64,000 bases of DNA, taken from contig NZ_CBCPJJ010000004.1 in the NCBI RefSeq assembly GCF_965118895.1, positions 1 to 64,000 of the forward strand. The letters run 5' to 3'. Source of the DNA: Rahnella inusitata_A (GTDB lineage Bacteria; Pseudomonadota; Gammaproteobacteria; Enterobacterales; Enterobacteriaceae). The notes under the pieces are model-generated. The model did no database searches. It saw only the letters and a program-made list of their open reading frames with translations, and was not told the origin of the DNA. Shown here in pieces: positions 23,996-32,287 of the stretch. A program made the position numbers and the translations under genes. Every line of letters starts with the position of its first letter. Within the stretch, counting starts at the first letter, position 1.

Positions 23996-24529
23996 ATGAA
24001 AAAAATTGCATGTCTTTCCGCATTAGCTTGCGTAGTAGCACTGGGCGTTTCAACAAGCGCATTCGCTGACACCAGCACCGTAACCGCTGGTTACGCTCAG
24101 GGTGATATGCAAGGCGTTGCTAACAAAGCAAACGGCTTCAACTTGAAATACCGTTGGGAAGAAGACAACAACCCACTGGGCGTTATCGGTTCATTCACCT
24201 ATATCCAGGATGACAGCACTCCGGCTTCTGGTGACTACCGTAAAGCACAATACTACGGTCTGACTGCAGGTCCTGCTTATCGTCTGGCTGACTGGGTTTC
24301 CATCTACGGTGTTGTAGGTGTGGGCTACGGTAAATTCCAGCAGAACGATAACGCTGCATCTACTGCAAACCGTCAGAAATTTGACAACAGCGACTACGGC
24401 GTATCTTACGGCGCTGGTCTGCAGTTCAACCCAATCCAGAACGTTGCTCTGGATGTTTCCTACGAACAGTCCCGTATCCGCAGTGTTGATGTTGGCACCT
24501 GGATCGCTGGCGTTGGTTACAGCTTCTAA
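23996..24529 (+). CDS. ompX: OmpX, outer-membrane beta-barrel protein
   Basis: 177 aa. Signal peptide of 23 residues ending AFA before DTSTVTAGYAQG. Eight-stranded barrel: alternating hydrophobic strands, family blocks NGFNLKYRWEEDNNPLGVIGSF (two segments) and LADWVSIYGVVGVGYGKF, ending in the aromatic C-terminal strand ...VGYSF needed for BAM insertion. Ribosome site GAGGTGG. Ail/Lom/OmpX family; in Yersinia relatives give serum resistance and adhesion, in E. coli OmpX is induced by envelope stress. A bidirectional terminator follows. Confidence 0.96.
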   Translation: MKKIACLSALACVVALGVSTSAFADTSTVTAGYAQGDMQGVANKANGFNLKYRWEEDNNPLGVIGSFTYIQDDSTPASGDYRKAQYYGLTAGPAYRLADWVSIYGVVGVGYGKFQQNDNAASTANRQKFDNSDYGVSYGAGLQFNPIQNVALDVSYEQSRIRSVDVGTWIAGVGYSF

Positions 24530-24576
24530 TTCTTCGAGATTGAGTAACGTTTAACGTTACGCCAATTCGAAAATGA

Positions 24577-24604
24577 AAAACCGCTCACTTGAGCGGTTTT
24601 TTTA
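24577..24604. terminator. Bidirectional terminator of ompX and the molybdo-oxidoreductase operon
   Basis: AACCGCTCA / TGAGCGGTT stem (24579-24587 with 24590-24598) flanked by A- and T-runs, between convergent genes. Confidence 0.93.
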
Positions 24605-24625
24605 TGTCTGGGATTTCTCCTTACT

Positions 24626-25390
24626 TCAAATCCCGCTAAACCAGTTATACCCCTGATCTTCCCAGTAACCGCCCGGATTCTCATTGGTGACAAAAATAGC
24701 GCCGATATGTTTGGCGTTTTTGAAGCCGAGTTTGGTCGGCATACGCAGACGTAGCGGATAGCCGAAATCCGGTGGCAGTGGTTTGCCACCAAAATCCAGT
24801 GCCAGTATGGTTTGCGGATGCAAGGCCGTGGCCATATCGATGCTGGAATAGTAACGGTCGTCGCATTTGAATCCGACGTATTTCGCCGTGAGGTCTGCGC
24901 CGGTGTGCTGCAAAAAAGTTTTCAGCGGGACGCCCTTCCACTGGCCGATGACGCTCCAGCCTTCGATGCAAATCAGGCGGGTGATCTGGCTCTCCTGCGG
25001 CAGGCGCTGCAACTGTTCCAGCGTCCACGAGGCTTTTTTCTGCACCAGACCGGAAACTTCCAGCCGGTAATTGGGAATGTCGATCTCCGGCACATTGTAT
25101 TCCGGGTAGAACGCATTGAAGCGGAACGGCGTGGTTATCTGATCTTCACGATAGGTTTGTGCCAGCTTCTGGCCGCTGAACAGCCAGCCCTGCACGCGGT
25201 CATTCCAGCGGGACATCGCCCACAAAACTTTGTCGACCTGATCACCATCCTGCAAATTACAGCCGGTCAGCATTGATACCGCCCCCAGCGTCAGACCGGA
25301 GCGCAGCAATAAACGGCGCTGTATGTTCACCAGCTGCTTGCGCTGATCGGGTTCGATAATGATTTTTGGGCGGTCTGATTTATCACTCAT
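24626..25390 (-). CDS. Exported molybdopterin-dependent oxidoreductase (sulfite oxidase/MsrP fold)
   Basis: 254 aa. The Mo-ligand Cys is Cys141 in RLICIEGWSVIGQWKG, matching the YedY/MsrP block around its Mo-binding Cys. The N-terminus carries a twin-arginine motif (Arg25-Arg26 in RRLLLRSG) followed by a hydrophobic stretch and a lipobox LTGC (Cys44), so it is probably a Tat-exported lipoprotein. MsrP of E. coli is longer and soluble in the periplasm, so this is a paralogue, not MsrP itself. Overlaps the cytochrome b gene by 8 bp; that protein is the likely electron donor. Substrate unknown. Confidence 0.85.
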   Translation of the reverse strand: MSDKSDRPKIIIEPDQRKQLVNIQRRLLLRSGLTLGAVSMLTGCNLQDGDQVDKVLWAMSRWNDRVQGWLFSGQKLAQTYREDQITTPFRFNAFYPEYNVPEIDIPNYRLEVSGLVQKKASWTLEQLQRLPQESQITRLICIEGWSVIGQWKGVPLKTFLQHTGADLTAKYVGFKCDDRYYSSIDMATALHPQTILALDFGGKPLPPDFGYPLRLRMPTKLGFKNAKHIGAIFVTNENPGGYWEDQGYNWFSGI

Positions 25391-26075
25391 CAGCGCTTTC
25401 CTCCGTACTGATTTTTTTACCGCCGGTAATCATGGCGACAAAGGTTTTCGGCACCAGCAACACCATGACCACGTGAACCACCACGAACAACATCACGCCG
25501 CTCATGGCAAAGAAATGGACATAGCGGGCGATATCAAAGCCGCCAAACCACCACACCAGACCGCTGAACTGCACCGGTTTCCAGATGGATAACCCCGAGA
25601 GCACCAGTAATACGCCCAGCAGAAGCACGCCAACGTACATCAGTTTCTGCACCGCGTTGTACTGGCCGAGCTTATGCGGGAGGTGGAACGTCAGGGCGCG
25701 GACGGTATCGCGCCAGACGGTACGTGGCGAAAAAGGGAAAAAGTCACGTTTGAAGTGGCCGGTAAAAATCCCCCACAACATATAAAACAGGCCGTTGGCC
25801 GCCATCAGCCACATCACCGCCAGATGCCAGGCAATATTGCCGCCCAGCCATCCGCCGAGCGTGGTGCTTTGCGGAAAGGTAAACGGGAAAATCGGGTCGG
25901 CGTTATAAATTCCCCAGCCGCTCATCACCATGCCAATCATCGCCAGCAGGTTGATCCAGTGGCAAATGCGAACCGGCCAGGAATGAATGCGTTTTTTTTT
26001 CGATAAAGGACGCTTTTTTTTCGACAGATGAATAGTTGAATTTGACGTACGCAGCGGGGAGGGTTGAGATTTCAC
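25383..26075 (-). CDS. Membrane cytochrome b (b561 / hydrogenase-type), partner of the molybdoprotein
   Basis: 230 aa. The start is a GTG at 26075 with AGGAG seven bases upstream; the open frame extends further to 26153 without a ribosome site. Four membrane spans with heme-ligand candidates His in ICHWINLLAM, NIAWHLAVMWLM, ARYVHFFAM and VVVHVVMVLLV. A lysine-rich cytosolic N-terminus (SKKKRPLSKKKR) precedes the first span. Family cytochromes pass quinol electrons to a periplasmic oxidoreductase. Middle gene of the three-gene operon. Confidence 0.85.
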   Translation of the reverse strand: MKSQPSPLRTSNSTIHLSKKKRPLSKKKRIHSWPVRICHWINLLAMIGMVMSGWGIYNADPIFPFTFPQSTTLGGWLGGNIAWHLAVMWLMAANGLFYMLWGIFTGHFKRDFFPFSPRTVWRDTVRALTFHLPHKLGQYNAVQKLMYVGVLLLGVLLVLSGLSIWKPVQFSGLVWWFGGFDIARYVHFFAMSGVMLFVVVHVVMVLLVPKTFVAMITGGKKISTEESADE

Positions 26076-26100
26076 GGATAAGCTCCTGCGTAATGAGAAA

Positions 26101-26138
26101 CTGCGCAAAGTGAAAGAGGGAGGTTTCACCCTGCGCAG
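26101..26138 (-). other. Long imperfect hairpin in the leader of the cytochrome b gene
   Basis: CTGCGCA, GTGAAA ... TTTCAC, TGCGCAG form nested arms (26101-26107 with 26132-26138; 26110-26115 with 26124-26129) around GAGGGAGG. It lies between the DUF5666-like and cytochrome genes, so it may set their relative expression or mark an RNA-processing site. No U-run follows. Confidence 0.5.
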
Positions 26139-26198
26139 TTCTTCAAAAACCACTTACGCCGACTGACAGACACGGCCCGCCGGCGTAAGCGCTAAGGG

Positions 26199-26822
26199 TT
26201 ACATCGGTGGCGCGACGCCGTCTTTACCGGCAGCGATACCACGGGCAACCAGTGCACCTTTGTCGTCTTTCATCGCGAACAGCACGATTTTAGTGCCCGG
26301 TTTCAGCAGGCTGCGATCGCCCGGCGCCAGCAGAACCACCGGTACATCGTCAGGAACGACAACTGTTTTTTCCGCGTCATGATATTTCACGGTCAGCGTG
26401 CGGCCATTGGCGTTGACCAGTTTGCCGACGGTGCCGTTAGTCATGGTGTTGATTTTGCCATCGGCGGATTCAAACGGGTTGAAACCTTCACCGCTGCCGC
26501 GCAGGCTTGGCGCAAATACATGAACTTCCAGTGCTTTCAGCGTGCCGTTGGCCTGCGGAACAGCTGCGGTACCGATGAAGCTGTCCGCCTTGATGTCGCT
26601 GATCTGGCCTTTGGTCACGGCGTTGATTTTGGTCTGATCGGTCAGCTTAACGTCCAGCTTTTCGCCCTGTCGGGTAGTAACCTGCATCGAAGAATTATTT
26701 ACGGATTCAATGGTTCCGCGCGTTGGCTTGATGACGTTGTCAGCCGCAAAGGCGGATGTCATCCCGCTGCACATCAGCAGCGAACCGAGTAAAAGACCTG
26801 CAAGGCGTGTTGGTGTATTCAT
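26199..26822 (-). CDS. Exported DUF5666-like protein
   Basis: 207 aa. Signal peptide ending ASAFA-type at about residue 27 (LLGSLLMCSGMTSAFA). The mature part has two OB-like repeats: TRGTIESVNNSSMQVTTRQG and NGTVGKLVNANGRTLTVKYH, with ITKGQISDIK/LKPGTKIVLF-type loops characteristic of DUF5666. Function unknown; these proteins are often encoded beside two-component systems and exported redox enzymes. First gene of the operon with the cytochrome b and molybdoprotein, divergent from a CusR/HprR-like regulator whose palindromic site lies between. Confidence 0.75.
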   Translation of the reverse strand: MNTPTRLAGLLLGSLLMCSGMTSAFAADNVIKPTRGTIESVNNSSMQVTTRQGEKLDVKLTDQTKINAVTKGQISDIKADSFIGTAAVPQANGTLKALEVHVFAPSLRGSGEGFNPFESADGKINTMTNGTVGKLVNANGRTLTVKYHDAEKTVVVPDDVPVVLLAPGDRSLLKPGTKIVLFAMKDDKGALVARGIAAGKDGVAPPM

Positions 26823-26937
26823 GTTTATCTCTCCAGTTTCTTACATATTTTCATTCGGGTAGAGGAATCACTGAGGGTGCCAGTGATGAATGACTTCATT
26901 AAGAGTGGACGATAAACCGGGATTGGCAGATGACAAG

Positions 26938-26959
26938 TTGATGACAAAATTGTCATCAA
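26938..26959. promoter_or_regulatory. CusR/HprR-type operator between the redox operon and the two-component genes
   Basis: Perfect 10-bp arms TTGATGACAA (26938-26947) and TTGTCATCAA (26950-26959) with an AA centre. The core ATGACAA-N2-TTGTCAT is that of the E. coli CusR box. An extra half site GATGACAA lies directly left (26929-26936). Sits midway between the divergent starts 26822 and 27035. Confidence 0.8.
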
Positions 26960-27034
26960 AGGTGTCTGACGAAACTGATAAACTTCTCTGGAATCATTCT
27001 CTGGGGGAATGGTCGTGCGGCAATGAGGGCCTGA

Positions 27035-27709
27035 ATGCGGATACTGGTAATAGAAGATGATGTCAGCACAGGCGATTACCTGAAGAAAGGGCTGACCGAA
27101 GCGGGTTACAGCGTAGATCTGGCGCGCAACGGCGCCGACGGGCTGTTTCTGGCGCTCGAGGACGGTTATGACGCGGTGATCCTCGACGTGATGCTGCCGG
27201 GGCTCGACGGCTGGCAGGTGATGGAAGTGCTGCGCAAGAAAAGCGATGTGCCGGTGCTGTTTCTGACCGCGCGCGACGAAGTACAGGACCGCATTCACGG
27301 CCTGGAGCTGGGCGCGGACGATTACCTCATCAAACCTTTCTCCTTCACCGAACTGGTGTTGCGTATTCGCACGTTGCTGCGTCGTCCCGCCGCCCGTGAG
27401 CCGGATATCTATAGTGTTGCCGATCTCAGTCTCGACCTGCTGCGTCGACGCGTAACGCGTCAGGATCAGACCATTGCGCTGACGAATAAGGAATTTATGC
27501 TGTTGCATTTGCTGATGCGCCGCGAGGGCGAAGTGCTTTCGCGCACCATGATTGCCTCACAGGTGTGGGACATGAATTTTGACAGCGATACCAACGTGGT
27601 GGACGTGGCAATCAAACGCCTGCGCGCGAAAATCGACCGCGCCTTTGACGTTAAACTGATTCACACCGTGCGTGGGATAGGCTACGTCTGCGAAGTGCGT
27701 CATGACTGA
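27035..27709 (+). CDS. OmpR-family response regulator (CusR/HprR-like)
   Basis: 224 aa. Receiver domain with acidic pair Glu8-Asp9 (LVIEDDV), phosphorylation site Asp51 (ILDVMLPGLDGW), Thr/Lys switch residues in FLTARD and IKPFS; winged-helix DNA-binding domain (about 125-222) with DTNVVDVAIKRLRAKID as the recognition helix. Sequence is typical of the CusR/HprR/CopR group. Overlaps the kinase gene by 8 bp. The perfect palindrome at 26938 is the likely target, giving control of the divergent redox operon and autoregulation (inference). Confidence 0.92.
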   Translation: MRILVIEDDVSTGDYLKKGLTEAGYSVDLARNGADGLFLALEDGYDAVILDVMLPGLDGWQVMEVLRKKSDVPVLFLTARDEVQDRIHGLELGADDYLIKPFSFTELVLRIRTLLRRPAAREPDIYSVADLSLDLLRRRVTRQDQTIALTNKEFMLLHLLMRREGEVLSRTMIASQVWDMNFDSDTNVVDVAIKRLRAKIDRAFDVKLIHTVRGIGYVCEVRHD

Positions 27710-29129
27710 GCAGAAAAAACCGCAACGCGCGATGTCTCTGACGCTGCGCGCCACGCTGCTGTTTGCGCTGCTGGCGTCTCTGGTGGTGAGCGCCGTGGGC
27801 GTTTATCTCTATTACTCGCTGGAAAATGAACTGGTTCGCCGCGCCGATTATCAGGTGAGCGGGCGCGTTCAGTATTTCCGTCATCTGCTGGCCAGTGAGT
27901 TTCCACTTTCTCAGCTCAGCCATAATCCCGGTCTGTTCGAAAACATGCTCGGTAATGAGCGGGATATCCTGACTTTCCGTCTGAGCGATGAACCGCCGAT
28001 TATCAATGTCAATCCGTCGCGCCTTGTGTTGCCACCGGTCGCGCCGGTACCGGACGGCCAGCCGTTAACGCTGAGCACCGTTCACACGCTTTCCGCCCCC
28101 GACGACACGCCGGTTCGCTTTGCCCGCGCAGCCGTCAAAATTCAGGATGGCCGTACGGTGGAGATTACCGCCGCGCACTTCATGACCGGCGAAGCGCGGA
28201 TGTTGCAGACGTTCCGCTGGGAAATCACCGGCGCAGTGTTGTTTGCTTATCTGCTGATTGCCGCGCTCGGTTATGTGGTGATCCGCCGCGGATTGCGGCC
28301 GCTGCGGCACATGGCGCTGGAGGCGACGAAAATCCATCCCGCCAGTCTGTCCACGCGTCTTAGCAGTGACAATGCACCGAAGGAATTGCAGCAGCTAATC
28401 TATTCATTTAACGACATGCTCGAACGGCTGGCAGAAGGATATCAGCGTCTGACGCAATTCTCCGCCGATCTGGCGCATGAGATCCGCACGCCGGTGGGCG
28501 CACTGATGGGACATTGTCAGGTGGCGCTCTATCAGCCGCGCAGCACCGAGGAATACGAAACGCTGCTGGCCAATAATATGGAGGAGCTGGAGCGTATTTC
28601 GCGCATGGTCGAAAATATTCTGTTCCTGGCGCGGGCAACCGATGCGCGTTCGGTTCTGACTATCACCAGTATTGATGTTTCAGCGGAAATGACGCGGATT
28701 CAGGAATACTTTGAAGGTCTGGCGGAAGAGCGCGAAATGACGCTGCACAGCGCGGGGGAGGGGGTTTTGTACGCCGACGCCATTTTGTTCCAGCGTGCGC
28801 TGAGCAATCTGGTCGCCAACGCCGTGCGGTATGCGCACCAGGGTACACCCATTGTTGTTCGTGCCGAACCGTACGCCAATGGAATGGATATCCATGTGAT
28901 AAGTCAGGGCGATCCGATCCCGTCAGAAAAGCTCGGCAAACTGTTCGATCGCTTCTATCGCGCCGATGCTTCACGCAGCGAAGGTGGCAGCTCCAGCGGC
29001 CTGGGGTTGTCCATCGTACAAGCCATTATGGCGCTGCATCAGGGGAGCGTTCGGGTGGTGAGTTCGGCGGAGGGCGAAACACGGTTTACGCTGACTTTCC
29101 CACGTGAAGTTCACAAGCTTTCTCAATAG
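27702..29129 (+). CDS. Sensor histidine kinase (CusS/HprS-like)
   Basis: 475 aa. Two membrane spans (about 15-37 and 170-195) bracket a periplasmic sensor domain of about 130 residues; HAMP linker; dimerisation box with His259 in DLAHEIRTPVGALMGH; ATPase domain with N-box NLVANAVRYAH, DRFYRADASR and glycine box GSSSGLGLSIVQ. Heavy-metal-sensor kinase family. The periplasmic domain does not show the His-rich copper/silver motifs I would expect of CusS, and the neighbouring operon is redox, so an oxidant signal (as for HprS with H2O2/HOCl) is more likely; this is inference. Confidence 0.9.
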   Translation: MTEQKKPQRAMSLTLRATLLFALLASLVVSAVGVYLYYSLENELVRRADYQVSGRVQYFRHLLASEFPLSQLSHNPGLFENMLGNERDILTFRLSDEPPIINVNPSRLVLPPVAPVPDGQPLTLSTVHTLSAPDDTPVRFARAAVKIQDGRTVEITAAHFMTGEARMLQTFRWEITGAVLFAYLLIAALGYVVIRRGLRPLRHMALEATKIHPASLSTRLSSDNAPKELQQLIYSFNDMLERLAEGYQRLTQFSADLAHEIRTPVGALMGHCQVALYQPRSTEEYETLLANNMEELERISRMVENILFLARATDARSVLTITSIDVSAEMTRIQEYFEGLAEEREMTLHSAGEGVLYADAILFQRALSNLVANAVRYAHQGTPIVVRAEPYANGMDIHVISQGDPIPSEKLGKLFDRFYRADASRSEGGSSSGLGLSIVQAIMALHQGSVRVVSSAEGETRFTLTFPREVHKLSQ

Positions 29130-29362
29130 TTTCTCTATAAATGTAAGAAACTGGCAGGGCGCGTAAGAAAATCATCTGGTTTATATCATTGAAAGATAAA
29201 GGTTTCGTTAATTCTGTTACATTATCACATTGGAAGATACCAATCAGTTTGAACGAAAATACGCGGCCCGGAGTCTGAATAATCCTAAGGAGTGGGTTCA
29301 ATCCTCCGGCACGAGCGGTCATTACGACGTAAACAGACTCACCAAAGAGCCATTTATTACCA

Positions 29363-31039
29363 ATGCAAAAATTACGATTACTTTCGCAACAGAGCATTTT
29401 TCTGTTCATTGCGCTTTATCTTGGGATCCTGCTTAACCTTCCAATTTTCTTCCGACGTTACTCTCAGTTGCACTATGACAACGCGTTGTCGATTGCCGTT
29501 GAAATGCTGGCGGCCTTTGCACTGGTGTATTTCCTCTGTGTGCTGCTGTCGTTAAGTGGGAAAACGGTGTTCCGCGTACTGATGAGCGTGGTGGTGATTT
29601 CCTCCGCCGCGGCCAGCTACTACATGATTCTGTTCAACGTCGATATCGGTTACGGTATTTTGGCGGCAGCGCTGGCCTCCGACTCCATCGATTTATCGAA
29701 AGAATCCATCGGTACCCATTTCATCGTCTGGACGCTTCTGGTCAGCCTGATCCCCGTTCTGTTGCTATGGCTGTGCAACATGCCCGGTGCGGCTCTCAGA
29801 CAAACCACCCCGAAAACGCTGGCGGTGAAAATCGTTCTGCTGATCGTCTCCGGTCTGTTGTGCTATTTGCCGTTGCAGATGATGGGCAAAGTGCAGGACC
29901 GCCATGACGTGGTGAATAATCGCATGATGGCCAGCTACGGCGGCGTAGTGGCCGGCACTTACTCTCCGTCTAACTGGCTCTCCGCGCTCGGACTGTACGT
30001 TTACAGCAGCTACAGTCAGGCCGAAGACACTAAAAACTTGTTCGATCCGGCCAAACATTTCACCTATACCGAACCGGCAGATGCCAAAGATATGTACGTG
30101 GTCTTTGTGATTGGCGAAAGTGCACGTCGCGACCACATGGGGCTGTACGGCTACGATCGCGACAACACGCCGCATCTCGATAAAGAGAAAAATCTCGTCG
30201 CGCTTGAGGGGTATTCCTGCGATACCGCCACCAAACTTTCACTGCGCTGCATGTTTGTGCGTGAAGGCGGGGCATCCGAAGCGCCACAGCGTACGCTGAA
30301 AGAAGCCAATGTGTTCTCGGTGCTCAAAAGCAAAGGCTGGAGCTCGGAGCTGTATTCCATGCAGAGCGAAGCCTGGTTCTATAACAAAACCCGAGCGGAT
30401 GATTACTCCTTACGTGAAAATATTGCGTCCGAGAAGCGTAACGCCGGTAAACCGGTGGATGACATGCTGCTGGTGGATGAGATGAAAGATTCGATGGCCA
30501 ACCATCCGAAGGGTAAGCATCTGATCATCCTGCACACCAAAGGCTCACATTATCTTTACTCCGACCGCTATCCGCGTTCATTCGCTAAATACCAGCCGGA
30601 ATGTATGGGCATTGACGATTCCTGCTCCACTCAGGAAATGATCAACGCGTACGATAACTCGCTGCTTTACACCGATTACTTCCTGTCGCAGGTCTTTGAC
30701 CAGCTGCGTGACAAGAATGCCATCGTGTTCTACGCCTCCGATCACGGTGAATCGATTTCGAAAAGCATGCATTTTCACGGTACGCCGCGCGATCACGCTC
30801 CGATAGAGCAGCGTACAGTGCCGATCATGGTCTGGGCATCGGATAAATTCCTCGCCAACGACCAGAACAAAGCCAGTTTCGAACAGCTGCAAAAAATGGC
30901 CGCTGAGAAGAAACCCGCTTTCCATGAAAAACTGTACGACACCATCCTCGGCTGCATAGGCTATACGTCGCCGGACGGCGGCATTGTCCAGCAGCATAAC
31001 TGGTGTCATGTATCCGATCAGGCTGCACCGGCGAAATAA
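29363..31039 (+). CDS. eptB: EptB, Kdo/lipid A phosphoethanolamine transferase
   Basis: 558 aa (E. coli EptB 563). Five N-terminal membrane spans (about 10-175) then a periplasmic alkaline-phosphatase-fold domain. Metal/catalytic features: VVFVIGESARRDHMGLYGY (metal ligand Glu), CDTATKLSLRCMF with candidate phosphorylated Thr288/Thr290, HTKGSHYLYSDRYP, and FYASDHGESI (Asp-His). Cysteine pairs typical of EptB are kept. Transfers phosphoethanolamine to the outer Kdo of LPS core. Start ATG 29363 follows a weak ribosome site; in E. coli the gene is Mg/MgrR controlled, not judged here. Confidence 0.93.
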   Translation: MQKLRLLSQQSIFLFIALYLGILLNLPIFFRRYSQLHYDNALSIAVEMLAAFALVYFLCVLLSLSGKTVFRVLMSVVVISSAAASYYMILFNVDIGYGILAAALASDSIDLSKESIGTHFIVWTLLVSLIPVLLLWLCNMPGAALRQTTPKTLAVKIVLLIVSGLLCYLPLQMMGKVQDRHDVVNNRMMASYGGVVAGTYSPSNWLSALGLYVYSSYSQAEDTKNLFDPAKHFTYTEPADAKDMYVVFVIGESARRDHMGLYGYDRDNTPHLDKEKNLVALEGYSCDTATKLSLRCMFVREGGASEAPQRTLKEANVFSVLKSKGWSSELYSMQSEAWFYNKTRADDYSLRENIASEKRNAGKPVDDMLLVDEMKDSMANHPKGKHLIILHTKGSHYLYSDRYPRSFAKYQPECMGIDDSCSTQEMINAYDNSLLYTDYFLSQVFDQLRDKNAIVFYASDHGESISKSMHFHGTPRDHAPIEQRTVPIMVWASDKFLANDQNKASFEQLQKMAAEKKPAFHEKLYDTILGCIGYTSPDGGIVQQHNWCHVSDQAAPAK

Positions 31040-31172
31040 AGACCGTGTCACCTCGCCACCTCTTTCTAATCTCAGGAAAAGGTGGCGATATCCTTCTGGT
31101 TGTTCCCTATCTTTTAAGTCACAATCTGCCAACAACTAAAATTGATGATTCTTTTATCAGGGCCGATTACCC

Positions 31173-32285
31173 ATGGAAGCATTTCGCATTACAGTCTGCG
31201 TACTGACGGTCATCATGACCTTTTTGACGCTGCTGCCTCTTTCCAAAAATCAACGCTGGTGGGTGCGGGTGTGGGATTTCCCCCGTCTGCAAATGGCGTC
31301 TTTATGTTTACTTTTCCTGCTGACCGAACTGTTTATTCTGCCGTTTGGCGGTCCGGTTGCGACCGTCACCGTCGTGCTGACGGTGGCCTGCATGCTCTAT
31401 CAGAGCTGGTGGATTTTGCCGTATACGCGCTTGTATCCGTTTCAGGTCAAAAAGACACCGCCGAACGGACATTCCCGTATCAAAATCATCAACAGCAACG
31501 TCCTGACCACCAACCGTAAGGCAGATAAATTACTCAGCCTGATCCAGAAAAATAAGCCCGATATCGTCGTGCTGCTGGAAACCGATCAGTGGTGGGAAGA
31601 TCAGATGGCACCGCTTGAGCCGGATTACCCGCACAGCCTGCGCTGCCCGCTGGATAATCTCTACGGTATGCACGTCTACTCGCGTCTGCCGCTGCACGAT
31701 GCGCAGATCCAGTTTCTGGTAGCGGAGGATATTCCCTCAATGCATTTTCGCGCCGAACTGGCGTCCGGTGAACAGGTGGTAATGCACTGTCTGCACCCGA
31801 TGCCACCCAGCCCGACGGAAGCGGATGAATCCACCGACCGCGACGGCGAACTGATCGCCGTCGGGCATACCGCCGCGAAAGCCACTTATCCGACGATTGT
31901 GACAGGCGATCTGAACGACGTTGCATGGTCGCGCACCACGCGTCTGTTTATGAAAGTGAGTGGCCTGCTCGATCCACGTCGCGGCCGTGGCATGTACAAC
32001 ACTTTCCACGCCAGCTATCCGTTCCTGCGCTGGCCGCTGGATCACGTTTTCCACAGCAAACATTTCACTCTCATTGACCTGCACCGTCTGGAATTTATGG
32101 GCTCGGATCACTTCCCGATTATGGTCGAACTGGCGCTGACACCTCAGGAAGGCCACGATCAGGAGTCGCTGGAAATTGATGAAGAGGACATCGAGGAAGC
32201 GCAGGAGAAAATGGATATTGCGGGCGTAAAAAGCACCGATGTTCACCGGGCGGAAAGATTTAACGAAAATGCTTTCGGATTCTGA
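31173..32285 (+). CDS. Membrane-anchored endonuclease/exonuclease/phosphatase-fold protein
   Basis: 370 aa. N-terminal three hydrophobic spans (about 5-85) followed by an EEP domain: INSNVLTTNRKADKLLSLI (Asn), VLLETDQWW (metal-binding Glu), TIVTGDLNDVAWS (GDxN), and MGSDHFPIMVEL (SDH). The fold contains DNase I-like nucleases and phosphodiesterases; the orientation and substrate cannot be read. Acidic C-terminal tail (EIDEEDIEEAQEK). It follows eptB by 133 bp on the same strand and may share its transcript, which hints at an envelope lipid or sugar phosphodiester role (inference). Confidence 0.85.
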   Translation: MEAFRITVCVLTVIMTFLTLLPLSKNQRWWVRVWDFPRLQMASLCLLFLLTELFILPFGGPVATVTVVLTVACMLYQSWWILPYTRLYPFQVKKTPPNGHSRIKIINSNVLTTNRKADKLLSLIQKNKPDIVVLLETDQWWEDQMAPLEPDYPHSLRCPLDNLYGMHVYSRLPLHDAQIQFLVAEDIPSMHFRAELASGEQVVMHCLHPMPPSPTEADESTDRDGELIAVGHTAAKATYPTIVTGDLNDVAWSRTTRLFMKVSGLLDPRRGRGMYNTFHASYPFLRWPLDHVFHSKHFTLIDLHRLEFMGSDHFPIMVELALTPQEGHDQESLEIDEEDIEEAQEKMDIAGVKSTDVHRAERFNENAFGF

Positions 32286-32287
32286 CC

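Noticed and set aside
23884..24069. Small open frame overlapping the start of ompX
   Set aside because: Out of frame with ompX, begins in AT-rich leader without ribosome site.
29230..29436. 68-codon open frame across the eptB start
   Set aside because: Out of frame with eptB, no ribosome site and no family features.
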